A stretch of DNA of 64,000 nucleotides, from the NCBI GenBank assembly GCA_039621445.1, contig CP154956.1:53615143-53679142 (forward strand), in the 5' to 3' direction. Shown in pieces: positions 46,705 to 55,986 of the stretch. The notes beneath the pieces were generated by a model, which saw only the letters and a program-made list of their open reading frames with translations, was not told the DNA's origin and searched no databases. The position numbers and the translations under genes were made by a program. Origin of the DNA: Euglena gracilis. Lineage: Eukaryota > Euglenida > Euglenophyceae > Euglenales. Position 1 is the first letter of the stretch. Each line of letters starts with the position of its first letter.

Positions 46705-46910
46705 GGGGGGTTGGTACGCCGTGGCGAGGGGGTCCAAATAGGGGGGGGGGTATGGCGTGGCGAGGGGGTCGGCGACGGGGGGGGGAGGGGTGTACCATGG
46801 TTTCCAACAAAATTTTCCTTCAAAAAAATCGCCAAAATCTCCGGTGGCGTGGCGAGGGGGTCCGGCTGGGGGGGGGGGGGGTAAATGGCGTGGCGAGGGG
46901 GTCGGCGCCC
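46705..46910 (+). mobile_element. G-rich MITE copy 4, right end missing
   Basis: Starts GGGGGGTTGGTACGCCGTGG and runs to GGGGTCGGCGCCC, losing the right terminus. Confidence 0.8.
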
Positions 46911-47091
46911 ATTGCCAAGGCTGCATTACTGTCTCCGTCTCTGGTCCAAATCATCCCCATAAAAAGCCAACAACCTTTGGAACTTCTCTTTGTCCCCAGA
47001 ACTCAAGAAACCTTCAATGTCCAACACGTGATTTGTCTGCAAGCCTTTTTTTCTTTGGAGTGGTATGAACCTAAAACTTTGGGCGGGGGAG

Positions 47092-48038
47092 CAGGGTTGG
47101 GCAATTAACCGTTATTACTGGGGTCAAGCGATTAACCATGGTTAACTGGGGGTCAACAAGCGATTAACCAATTTTCGATTAACTGTGCCTTTCCCTCGAT
47201 TAATCTCGATTAACCGCCACAAAAAAATTCAAACTGTCCCTACCCTTGAGTAGTGTTGTGCACCTTGCCAAATTGGTGCCTGAAAACATCATCCTCAAAC
47301 CAGAGCTTAGGAGGCTCTGCGCGCGGCCAAAAAAACACTTTTTGGGTCAAAAATGGCCCCAAAATGGCAAAAAAATGCCCATTTTTTGGACCCGAAATCA
47401 CTGATTTTAGGATGTGTTCCGCCCGCGCGGCCGGGTCAGATACCGTTCCCCCCTCCCCCCCCTCCGCCCCCCCGTTAGCACCCCGCGCGGCCGCCTGCGC
47501 GGCCGCTCACCCCCCCAGCCCCCCCCCACTGTGCCTAGCCTCCTTAGACTCTGATTCATTGGATGGATCATGAGCCAAACAAACAAAAAAAATAAAAACC
47601 ACACGGATCTCTGTTGCCGAGTCTAATGGGTCAGATAGCCAAGTTGGCGTAAATTCATTCGCACAAACATGAGCGCGTCAACGGAGCGATTGCGCAAATC
47701 ACTGGGGTCGGAGCTTCTTTCATCTGATGACAATTACCACCCCTCCTCGAAGGGTTATGTTCGGTGTTGCAGTTGAAAATTGCCTCTTTCCAAAAGGGAA
47801 CTTCGATTACCCACACAACGAGGTCTATCCCCCACCCGGTGTCTAAGTCCCCAAAGGGTAGAGAAATGTTCCCAAGTCATCTTTGATTTCTGCAAAAAAA
47901 AAAAAAGGTTAACTGGGGGGGCCACAAGCGATTAACCGTTTTTCGATTAACCATGGTTAATTGTCCCCCCAACAAACGATCGATTAACTGGGGGGGTCAC
48001 AAGCGATTAACCGTTTTTCGATTAACCATCCAACCCTG
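47092..48038. mobile_element. CAGGGTTGG element with 7-bp target duplication GGGGGAG
   Basis: Ends CAGGGTTGG / CCAACCCTG; inside both ends GCGATTAACC(A/G)TTTTTCGATTAAC palindromic units. GGGGGAG flanks it at 47085-47091 and 48039-48045. It contains a nested GGAGGCT element (47310-47543). Non-coding. Confidence 0.85.
47310..47543. mobile_element. GGAGGCT element nested in CAGGGTTGG element, TSD TTA
   Basis: Ends GGAGGCTCTGC and GCCTAGCCTCC, flanked by TTA at 47307-47309 and 47544-47546. Shares GCGCGCGGCCAAAAAA and GCGCGGCCGC blocks with 40289-40775. Confidence 0.85.
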
Positions 48039-48761
48039 GGGGGAGAAAACGTTTGTTTTAGAAAAAAACAGCCTGCGGAGTTTACCGTCCAGTTTGAAAT
48101 TCCCCCCTTGTCCAGTCCAGTTCAGCGGGGGTCCCAACCCCCCCCCCCCCCCCGTGCCCTCCTAACCAAAAATCCGGAATTCGGGAAATGTTTTTTTTTT
48201 TAAAAAGCAGCTTGATAACAACATCAGAGTTCGGACAAATTCTTTAAAATTGCCTCAATATATGAGACATACTTCCCAAAAAAATGTTCCTTCACAGAAT
48301 CCACCGCACCTGAGGTTTTCCTTGTGCGTGGGATGGCAGGGTCGTCAACACCACTTCTGCATGCCGCGGCTTCTGCAGCCTCCCAAAATGGTTCAGAACG
48401 GTTGATATCCTTTAGTGCTTGCGAAGACACTTCACATCCAAAATGATCTCCCTTGCTGCTGAAAAATGCAGTTGCACCCCTTGCAATGCAGTGCTGGCAC
48501 GGTCCACAGTTTGCAAGGTCAGCCTATAGCAGGATTTCTTTGATGTGAAACACCTGACCTCAGCACTAAAATTCATCATCGGGAGGCAAAAAAAAATCCT
48601 GATTTCAACAACTCAACAGAAAAGAAGGTGTCAAAAAAATTTCTTCGGCATGCGAATCCTCGTCTACCACCCGCAAGCTGAAAGAAAGTTGTTCGCGGAC
48701 TGAGACGTCACTCACCTCCAGGGACGGGAAGTACCGGGGTGCAAAAAAATAGGCCGACACT

Positions 48762-49142
48762 CTAAGGGGCGACACCAAAATGCGCGAGCATCAAAATGCG
48801 CAGGTCCGGCGGCCGTATGGAAAAGCCACGGCGCATTAAAATGTCGTCGGCAGCCGGACAGAAGGTGCCGCAGACGTGAAGCGCACTCCTCTTTTTAACG
48901 CACGTGTATTTTTTAACAACTTGAAGACCCTCAGCAGGCAACCGCTTAAGCACTGACCACCTCCCCTCCCGGGGGGGCAGTGACTGGTTTTTTACAGTGA
49001 CTGAGAGGCCGGCGTCAGAAAAAGTTTTATTGAGCTTTAAAAGGCCAAGAGTGGCCCCACAAGGTCTTTGTGCTTTGCTCTCGGTGTCCCTTCCTCCGTG
49101 GTCGGTTTCCTTCGAGGGTGTACGCGGGGCCAGGCTGGTCAT
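48762..49142 (-). CDS. Unrecognised open frame
   Basis: Minus frame includes VVKKYTCVKKRSALHVCGTF then CPAADDILMRRGFSIRPPD and LRILMLAHFGVAP with moderate codon bias at its end. I do not recognise it. ATCAAAATGCG-type motifs at 48775-48800 recur at 50180 and, inverted, at 51310, so it may be part of a mobile element. Confidence 0.2.
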   Translation of the reverse strand: MTSLAPRTPSKETDHGGRDTESKAQRPCGATLGLLKLNKTFSDAGLSVTVKNQSLPPREGRWSVLKRLPAEGLQVVKKYTCVKKRSALHVCGTFCPAADDILMRRGFSIRPPDLRILMLAHFGVAP

Positions 49143-49751
49143 GAAAAACGACTGGCAGGTTTTTTTTTAAACAACGACCCCCTCCCCTTCCTGCGGGGTG
49201 GAAAAAATGTTTGCTCCAAATATTGGTGTCTGTGGTTCTTTTGGTCAGAGAATTTTTGCAGTAAAAAAACATGTTTTACACGACGCTTCCTCAGCAGGTT
49301 TGTTTTTAAAATTTTGAAAATTGTCGAAAACTGCTTTTGAATTTTTTGAACTCAGAACCTGAGCTTCTCAAAAAACTCTTCTAAGCCCTTCTAAGCACTG
49401 CTCTTGAAAAAAAGGACCTCCCAAATTTTTTCAAAGATGACACTGCCACAAAAGACCATGTGTTCACCGAAATGTTCAGGGTTGTAAGAAGTCCATCTGA
49501 ACCGTGCCAAAAAAAACACAGCCGTGCAGCCGACCAGGTGCTGGACCGTCTCTCACAGAGGAAACCCAGGGGGGGGGGTCGGTGAAAAAAAAAACCAGGG
49601 GGAAAAAATTCAGAAAAAATGCCACCCCACTTTGAAAACTTTAAGGCACCGAAGTATCCAAGGGGGATCCCCCCTGGGGGTGAAAGAGGGGGAAAAAACC
49701 AACCAGCCCAACAACCTGGGCAGTGAAGTCAGCAGTAAGTAAGTAAGTAAC

Positions 49752-50005
49752 CACGGTGAACATCCTTGACAGACACGTTCTTCACGTTGAAGCCAAGGTT
49801 ACAGCCTCGCTCAGAGCCTCGTGGTGCATCTCCACAGACTTGACTTCATTGGTCAAATTGTTGGGTGAGAAAGTGACCACATCACCATGCTTCAGGACAC
49901 CAGTCTCAACACGACCAACAGGTACAGTTCGAATACCTAAAAGTTGAAAAAGGGTGCCGTGCATCGATATTTGGAAAAGAACCTTCAATCTTGTAGACAT
50001 CCTGG
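49752..50005 (-). pseudogene. eEF1A fragment with 46-bp intron and internal deletion
   Basis: [18 protein letters not shown] then [16 protein letters not shown] is the start of eEF1A domain 2, the tRNA-delivery GTPase of translation. A 46-bp intron (49937-49982, GTTCTT to CTTTTAG) splits it from [13 protein letters not shown] sequence on a 23-nt piece (49983-50005) with its own acceptor (CATCATCCCAG). After LSEA about 16 bases are missing relative to the family, shifting the frame; [15 protein letters not shown] follows in another frame. Domain 1 and the rest of domains 2-3 are absent. Reads as a degraded or captured gene piece. Confidence 0.75.
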
Positions 50006-50190
50006 CTGGGATGATATGGAAAGCAAGGGAAATAGGACATTTTTCCAAACACACCATCCACAGAAGGTTTCTTGGTTCGGAATGGTTGCTTCACAACAAA
50101 TCGCCTGTCCTGACTCATTAGGATCACCAATTTAGGTATCTCCCATAACCCGCGAATATTTCGCGTATATTTGTGAACACCAAAATGCGC

Positions 50191-50610
50191 AGGGCCGTGT
50201 GAGGCATAACCCGAGCTGCAGGGGCCACGGCCATAGTGACGCAGTGGGCTAGTGTAGTAAGGCTCTTGGGAGGGGAGTGTGTGCGGCAGACGGGAGATCC
50301 TACGGAGGTTGGTAGCCGGCGCGTAGTACCAAGCCGAGTATCGCTCGAGTAGCTTATTCGGTAAGGTGCTGGGCTCACACGCGGGAGGTCGTGGGTTCGA
50401 GACCCAGGTCCCGCCGTGTGAGTCCTGGTCGATCCCGTACGGGCAGAGGGCATACCGCGGGGATCGACTGGCGCGTGTAACTGCGCCCAAGGACGAGACA
50501 CTGGTTGGCCGGACCTTGGGTGTAGTTCCCCGCCTGAGGGCGTGCCACGGCAAGCAGTATGAGCTGCCCCGTGGCCGTCCAACGGTGGGTGGTGACGACC
50601 GACGTATACA
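50191..50610 (+). repeat. Terminal direct repeat, left
   Basis: 420 bp, starts AGGGCCGTGTGAGG, ends GACGTATACA. Contains a tRNA-like module (A box TAGCTTATTCGG at 50350, B box GGTTCGAGACC at 50394) and a long hairpin (GTCGATCCC at about 50428 with GGGATCGAC at about 50461). Confidence 0.95.
50350..50413 (+). ncRNA. tRNA-Val-like module (CAC) inside left terminal repeat
   Basis: TAGCTTATTCGGTAAGG (D arm and A box), then a 7-base loop CTCACAC with anticodon CAC, then GTGGG-TTCGAGA-CCCAG (perfect T arm and B box). Anticodon stem poorly paired and no matching acceptor stem, so an internal Pol III promoter rather than a working tRNA. Repeated at 51040-51103. Confidence 0.6.
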
Positions 50611-50622
50611 TGGTAGCAGAGG
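50611..50622 (+). promoter_or_regulatory. Primer-binding-site match to initiator tRNA-Met
   Basis: TGGTAGCAGAGG directly abuts the left terminal repeat and is complementary to CCTCTGCTACCA, the CCA-ended acceptor of vertebrate-type initiator tRNA-Met. Confidence 0.7.
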
Positions 50623-50880
50623 AACCCGTCTAATGCCACACGAACCGGGAAATCAGAGCCTGACCCCACGGCGCCCGGAAGGCGGAGGCGGACGCGCCGA
50701 GTCTAGGGCGACTGAAACTCCTACACCGTTCCAAAGTCTCAAGCCGATGCAAAGGGGGACGCTCCAAGGCGGCAGAGCCCGTGGAAGTCGACAACACGTA
50801 AACTGCCGGCAATAGCAAACCCGAGCTGCAGGGGTCGGCAGCCTGGTGACGCAGTACTCGTGAGGAGCACTCAGCCAACT

Positions 50881-51300
50881 AGGGCCGTGTGAGGCATAAC
50901 CCGAGCTGCAGGGGCCACGGCCATAGTGACGCAGTGGGCTAGTGTAGTAAGGCTCTTGGGAGGGGAGTGTGTGCGGCAGACGGGAGATCCTACGGAGGTT
51001 GGTAGCCGGCGCGTAGTACCAAGCCGAGTATCGCTCGAGTAGCTTATTCGGTAAGGTGCTGGGCTCACACGCGGGAGGTCGTGGGTTCGAGACCCAGGTC
51101 CCGCCGTGTGAGTCCTGGTCGATCCCGTACGGGCAGAGGGCATACCGCGGGGATCGACTGGCGCGTGTAACTGCGCCCAAGGACGAGACACTGGTTGGCC
51201 GGACCTTGGGTGTAGTTCCCCGCCTGAGGGCGTGCCACGGCAAGCAGTATGAGCTGCCCCGTGGCCGTCCAACGGTGGGTGGTGACGACCGACGTATACA
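50881..51300 (+). repeat. Terminal direct repeat, right
   Basis: Same 420 bp as 50191-50610, no difference seen. Preceded by AGGAGCACTCAGCCAACT, which is not a convincing polypurine tract. Confidence 0.95.
51040..51103 (+). ncRNA. tRNA-Val-like module (CAC) inside right terminal repeat
   Basis: Identical to the module at 50350-50413. Confidence 0.6.
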
Positions 51301-51419
51301 CACCCTCCTGCGCATTAAAGTGAAGACAATTAAAGTGCACGCGCATTAATTTGCAGACCGGTATGCCCCCCCATATACCAATTTGGCCTCTTTGAACCAA
51401 CTATTTTTCCTATAACTTG

Positions 51420-51890
51420 TTTTCCCGTTCATATAACCTGTTTGGCCACTTCAAGATCACCCAATCCCACCCATCCCTGGTTGTCTCATCAATGATGATT
51501 GCATAGTGACCCATCTGCCGAATGTGCTCCAGTTTCTTTCGCAAAATGTGATATGCAAACAGATAAAAAAACTTCATTTTGGATATCAGGTGAGATCCAT
51601 TTCCAGTGGTCCCGATGCAACCATTGTTCCAACGCAGGGATGTCATTTTTGCGTAGAGCCAATAACTGCTCAAAATTGGATTCCTCTGGGTTGTGATGTC
51701 GAATCAGTGACAACGTCCCTTTAAACTTTGGGGAAACTTTTCCAAAAAAAACTTGCGAGGAAGAGGAACGATGGTGGGAATCCCTTGGGCAGCAAGATAA
51801 CGCAAACTGGAGAAAATGGCCTTCAATGCAACTCGCGCCTGTTGCATTGCCGCAATTTTTCCCTTGCTCGTGGCTTGTCCTCCTTGGCTC
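51420..51890 (-). pseudogene. hAT-type (DUF4371-like) transposase fragment
   Basis: Minus-strand pieces in two or three frames: IFSSLRYLAAQGIPTIVP, then NPEESNFEQLLALRKNDIPA, ISPDIQNEVFLSVCISHFA and HIRQMGHYAIIIDETTRDG. The order L.YLA.QG / NF..LL.LR / DIQNE / IIIDETT is that of the RNase H-like core of TTF/ZMYM-type hAT transposases, DETT being the first catalytic aspartate block. Frame changes show it is dead. Confidence 0.75.
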
Positions 51891-51964
51891 GCAAGACCAA
51901 AGGCAGCAGAGCGATGTGGCAACACTTTTTCTTGGTCGGGGGGGGGGGGGGATGCGCTCGCCCG

Positions 51965-52330
51965 GCCTCGGAAAAAATGCGCAAAAATGCACAAAAAAAT
52001 GCGCAAAAATGCGCATTTTTTGCGCATTTTCGCAAAAATGTGCAAAATCCGAGAAAAAATGCGCAAAAAACACAAAAATAAAAAAAATTACCCAAAAGCA
52101 TGCAAAAATGGCACCAAATTTGAAGAAATTATGCAGAATAATGAGGAAAATGTACGTTTCAAAAAAAAAAGTCAAAAATTGCAAAAAAAAATTGCAAAAC
52201 TGGTCAAAAAATGCGAAAATTTTGGAAAATCACGAAAAAATGTGCCAAAAAGCAAAAAAAAAGTGCTGAAAAAAAAGAAAAAATGCACAAAAAATGCGCA
52301 AAACTGCGAAAAAATGCGAAACACCCCCCC
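51965..52330. repeat. AAAAATGCGCAAAA minisatellite
   Basis: Degenerate AAAAATGCGC units, grading to A-rich sequence. Its long open frames (such as poly-KNAQK) are compositional. Confidence 0.85.
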
Positions 52331-52874
52331 CCCCTGCTTGGTTGTGAAAGATGGGTTCATCAAGAAAGAGAAGATTTGGAATTCATGTGACTCATGCTCT
52401 CGGAACCTTTCAACAGCTCTCTTTTGTCAACAAAAGCGGCCTTGGATGCTGAACCCTTGGATGATGGCAATAGCATTGAATTTCCAGGGTGCTCTCGTTA
52501 CCCCACATTATTGTGTGCGTATATTGTTGGCATGCACATTTTTCTGGGCTTTCCGTTGTTTTTTCTTTTTTGGTGTGAAAAAATGGTATGGGTCAGAGGA
52601 CCCCTCAAGACCACCTTGTGAACCATCCCCCACCTTGACCCGCCCACCCACCACAAGAGGATGAAATTCAATGTTAATTGTGGGAAGTGGCACCTTCAAA
52701 CGGACAGCTTCCTCACAGGTAGTACAGAGAAACAAAATCCTTCCCAGAGTCATATCGTACCCAAAATCCTCGGGGGGGGGGGGGGAAAGAAAGCCGGGGG
52801 GGGGGGGGGCGATCGCCCCCGCTGCCCCCCCTACCTCTACACCACTGGGAGGGTTGGCAAACAACGTTTTGCAG

Positions 52875-53025
52875 GCCGATGAGCTGCTCACCGTTTTGAA
52901 GGCTGCCGAAGGGAACAGTCCGTTTTTTTTTGTCCAAAGGCGCAACCTTTTTTTGTTGGGCTACACCACTGGTTATCGAGGGGAGGTTCTTCGGCGTTTG
53001 AGGTCCATTCATCTGTCCATTTTCA
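52875..53025 (+). pseudogene. Tyrosine recombinase-like fragment, copy 4 (core box I)
   Basis: After acceptor AACGTTTTGCAG the plus strand reads ADELLTVLKAAEGNSPFFF, then QRRNLFLLGYTTGYRGEVLR and LRSIHL. LGYTTGYRGEVLRRLRSIH fits box I of tyrosine recombinases (LGYyTGxRxxEllxLrxxdi) with the catalytic arginine. Coding stops at the palindromic block starting at 53040, exactly as copy 1 stops at a palindrome. Confidence 0.55.
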
Positions 53026-53039
53026 CACAAAAAAAATTG

Positions 53040-53250
53040 CGTCAACGGGTGCGCTATAGTGCACCCGTTGACGGTGGAATGCGTTAACGGGTGCCCACAT
53101 GGGAAATCGGGGTCCGTCAACAGGTGCACTATAGTGCACCTGTTGACGGTGGAATCGGGGTCTATCAACGGGTGCACTATAGTGCACCCGTGGACGGACC
53201 CCGATTTCTCACGTGGGGAAGCCCGTGAATGGTTAACGGTTTTATCAACA
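53040..53250. mobile_element. Palindrome cluster with three lox-like sites and GGTTAACGGTTTTA end
   Basis: Sites: 53040-53073 (13-bp arms CGTCAACGGGTGC, spacer GCTATAGT), 53114-53149 (14-bp perfect arms CCGTCAACAGGTGC, spacer ACTATAGT), and 53162-53197 (arms with mismatches, spacer ACTATAGT). The right end GGGAAGCCCGTGAATGGTTA then ACGGTTTTA matches the ends of the element at 37790-38905. Confidence 0.75.
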
Positions 53251-53270
53251 AAAGTCGAACCGAAAAAAAA

Positions 53271-53338
53271 AAGAGGTGGGGATTGAACCCACGACCACAG
53301 GGTTAACGACCGCACACCCAACCATTGGGCCATTCGCC
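53271..53338 (-). tRNA. tRNA-like gene, Asn(GTT)-like, probably pseudo
   Basis: Perfect T arm GTGGG-TTCAATC-CCCAC with B box, a D arm with GGCCCAATGGTTGGGT, and a loop TCGTTAA reading GTT. The 5' end GGCGAAT finds no partner at the 3' end, which runs into T10 (Pol III stop). Confidence 0.45.
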
Positions 53339-53572
53339 TTCTGATACCTTCCGAGCCAGGAAGAAGTAACGGGACCCCCCCCCCTATATGGCACCCCCCC
53401 GGGAGCGTTTTGACCCCCTGGCGACAATTAGGGGGGGGGTGACAATTAGGGGGAGGGTACTCAATTTACCCCACATGTCCATGACCTCACTTTGCTTTGA
53501 ATTGTTTTCCAAGAACAAATTGAAAAAATGCACATCGCACAAATTTTTTTGCAAGAAAATGACCAAACAAGG

Positions 53573-53641
53573 GGCGAACCAAGGATCGAACCCGGAACCA
53601 TTGGGTTGTTAGCCCTGCGCTCTACCACTGAGCTATTCGCC
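53573..53641 (-). tRNA. tRNA-like gene, Val(AAC)-like
   Basis: Acceptor GGCGAAT pairs with GTTCGCC over 7 bp (one G-T), D arm TAGCTCAGTGGTAGAGC, loop CTAACAA (anticodon AAC), T arm CCGGG-TTCGATC-CTTGG. The lower two pairs of the anticodon stem are mismatched, so function is doubtful, but the cloverleaf is otherwise whole. Confidence 0.6.
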
Positions 53642-53699
53642 TTCTGTCCTGTTAAAAGTATACCTTTTCCGAGGGCTCTCGCGCTATAAATTTTTTCTG

Positions 53700-53831
53700 T
53701 TGTTTGTTTTGTGGATGTTGATTTTTTGTTTTCCTTAAATTGACCAATTAATTGTTAATCGTCTGACACCCCCCGATTAATCGCAATTAAATCGTTCGAC
53801 TTCCCGAAACGATCAATTGGCACAACCCTAC
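53700..53831 (-). mobile_element. One end of a TAGGGTTGTG element
   Basis: Complement of the left end of 60601-61078 (GTAGGGTTGTGCCAATT, TCGTTTCGGG, GCGATTAATCGGGG, GATTAACAATTAATTGG). The other end is not found. Confidence 0.7.
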
Positions 53832-54519
53832 GCAAGACACCAGAAACGGAATTAAACCGACGAGGTTTTGACCTAACACATAATTAAACCGCACGCTTTT
53901 AATCCCGTTTTATTAAGTACCTTGTGCTTTAAAACGCCCCCGTGTATTTGAAAGGTGTGTAATTTGCTCACCACATAGTTGGCAGCTTGTTTTTTGGACG
54001 CTATATTTTTTCTTCAATTTAATAATGTTTTTTTTTAAAAAAATAAAAAAAACGCCCACAAGGCTTTGCACGGGAAGAAATTTGAATGCATATTTTCAAT
54101 CATTTTTGGCAAGTTTTGGGTCATTTCTGCCAAAAACTTCCTTGTACAAAATAATGAAAAAAGTCATAATTTGCTTTTTTTTGCATTTTTTGGATGTTTT
54201 TTGAACATTTTTTGCAGTTTTTGATCTTATCAGGATTCAAAGTATGGTTTGGGTGTTTCATAACGAGTGTTTTCGATCAAAATTTCCTTTTGTTTTTTTT
54301 ATGTGTTTTTTGGCGCTTTTTCCAAAAAACATATTGTTTTGTTTTTTCAAAAAAAAAAAATGCCAATTATGACTCACCACATTTGTTTTTGCCTTCAATT
54401 TCTCACATTATGAACTCAACCATTTCATTGAACTTTTAGGTGTCGGAGGCCGAGCGCCCCCCCCCCCCATATTGACCAGGTGTTGAATAGTGCTGAGCTC
54501 TTGATAAGCGCACCCCCAC

Positions 54520-54630
54520 CACCGACGGTCCGGCCCGGCCCGGCCCGGCCGGCGGCCCGGCCCGGCCCGGCCCGGCCCGGCCCGGCCAGCGGCGGGCCGG
54601 CGGCCCGGCGGTCCGGCCAGCGGCCCGGCG
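54520..54630. repeat. CGGCC minisatellite
   Basis: (CCCGG)n/(CGGCC)n with GGCGG interruptions, about 100 bp. Followed at 54640-54735 by one isolated unit of the 170-bp satellite found at 57.66-59.3 kb. Confidence 0.9.
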
Positions 54631-54779
54631 TCCCAGCGAATCGTTTCGGGCCCCAAAATTTTTTTCAATTTTTTTCGACTTTTTTGACCCGGGTTTGACC
54701 CAAAGTCAATGGGTTGGCGGCTCAAAACGGGGCTCTGGCGGGTTGGTCAACGACGGCTTTTAGCCATTTCCAACCATTG

Positions 54780-55110
54780 GAGCTGGGGTCCCCACGGCCA
54801 GCCAGATACCAGCCAGACCTCCTCCTCCTCTTTTTTTCACCAGCCACCGGCCAGACCTCCTCCTCCTCTTTTCTCCCAGCCACCAGCCACGGCTGGCCGT
54901 GGCTGGCCGCGGCTGGGGCGCCTCCTCCTCTTTTAGTGCCTACCGGAGAGCGCTGGGCGTCACAATCTGGCATCATCTGCACAAAAACTGGGCATCACAT
55001 CTGGCCCAAAACTGGCCACCACATCTGGCCCAAAAACTGGGCATCACATCTGGCCCAAAACTGGCCAGCACATCTGGCCCAAAAATGGCCACAAGATGTG
55101 AATCAAACCA
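54780..55110. repeat. CCAGCCAGACCTCCTCCTC and CATCTGGCCCAAAACTGG tandem repeats
   Basis: Two adjacent tandem families. The first recurs at 55495-55670; the second is the complement of the repeat at 45800-45945. Confidence 0.8.
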
Positions 55111-55494
55111 TTGAAAAACAAACCAGAATACAATGACATTAAAAAAAAAAGGACAGACAAAAACCTTCGACTTTTTAGGCACAGCAACAGGAATCAGAAA
55201 ACACACAAGACAGACATTCCCAACATAATGTAGCAGTTTGTCCAGATTAGTCTCCAGCAAACTCCTTCCAATCAGTTCATTTCACCTCAAGCCACCTGTG
55301 TACAGCACTAGTGTACTCAGCACCATATAATCATCTCCAACAGCGCCTTTGCCCAGGTCAAATGACTCTGTACTGCAGGTCTGACATTTTGTGCAGAAAA
55401 TGTGAAGTTGTTGAAAGTGTTGAAAGTGCAGTGAACACCCTGAATCAGGAATTGCCCGGATCGCGGGGCTTTTTTTCGGCTAATTTCCCATCGC

Positions 55495-55670
55495 GGCCAG
55501 CCAGACCTCCTCCTCCTCTTTCAGATCCTCAACACTGAAGCCAGCCAGACCTCCTCCTCCTCTAAATCCCCCCAGCCAGCCGTGGCTGGCCATGGCTGGC
55601 CAGACCTCCTCCTTTTTTTTGCCAGCCAGCCAGCCGCGGCCAGCCGCGGCCAGCCAGATACCCCAGCTCC
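55495..55670. repeat. CCAGCCAGACCTCCTCCTC repeats
   Basis: Five degenerate units with GCCAGCC spacers, same family as 54780-54880. Confidence 0.8.
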
Positions 55671-55854
55671 ATTAGCTACCATGGACCAATTGCCTGAGTG
55701 GTCAAAGACTATGCTGTTGAAATCAGATATCACTTCGGCAGAGACGAATTTAAAACATTTTGGTGGAAACATTTCACATTAATTCAGGGTTTTCGTTTTT
55801 TTTTAACTTGCCTCCTGAGCCCTAAATGCTCTCTAAGCGAATTGTACAGTCAGT

Positions 55855-55925
55855 ATACACGTAGCTCAGTGGTAGAGCACTCGGTTCACAAGGTAGCGGT
55901 TGTGGGTTCGATCCCCACTGTGTAT
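55855..55925 (+). tRNA. tRNA-like gene, Val(CAC)-like
   Basis: Acceptor ATACACG pairs with TGTGTAT (7 bp, one G-T), D arm TAGCTCAGTGGTAGAGC, loop TTCACAA (anticodon CAC), T arm GTGGG-TTCGATC-CCCAC perfect. Three of five anticodon-stem pairs are mismatched. A and B boxes intact. Confidence 0.6.
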
Positions 55926-55986
55926 ATTTTTGCTGAATTAAAACATACATAGAAGCATATGTCATTTCAAACCAAAAATTCATTTT

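Larger units (their letters stand above)
50191..51300 (+). mobile_element. TRIM-like element with identical 420-bp terminal direct repeats
   Basis: Two copies, 50191-50610 and 50881-51300, are identical over 420 bp as far as I can read. Between them is 270 bp without coding capacity. Directly after the first copy stands TGGTAGCAGAGG, the exact complement of the last 12 bases of vertebrate-type initiator tRNA-Met. That is the plan of a terminal-repeat retrotransposon in miniature. Against: repeat ends are AG..CA not TG..CA, no clear polypurine tract before 50881, and no target duplication. Identical repeats mean recent insertion or conversion. Confidence 0.75.

Noticed and set aside
50191-50610. 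Hammerhead ribozyme (retrozyme) in the terminal repeats
   Set aside because: The repeat has no CTGANGA plus GAAA core on either strand.
50366-51349. Two identical 83-97 codon frames and their antisense partners as genes
   Set aside because: They run across the tRNA-like module of the terminal repeats, in both orientations.
52713-53333. A 206-codon minus-strand frame starting MAQWLGVRSLTLWSWVQ
   Set aside because: The first part is translation of a tRNA-like gene and the rest crosses the palindromic element.
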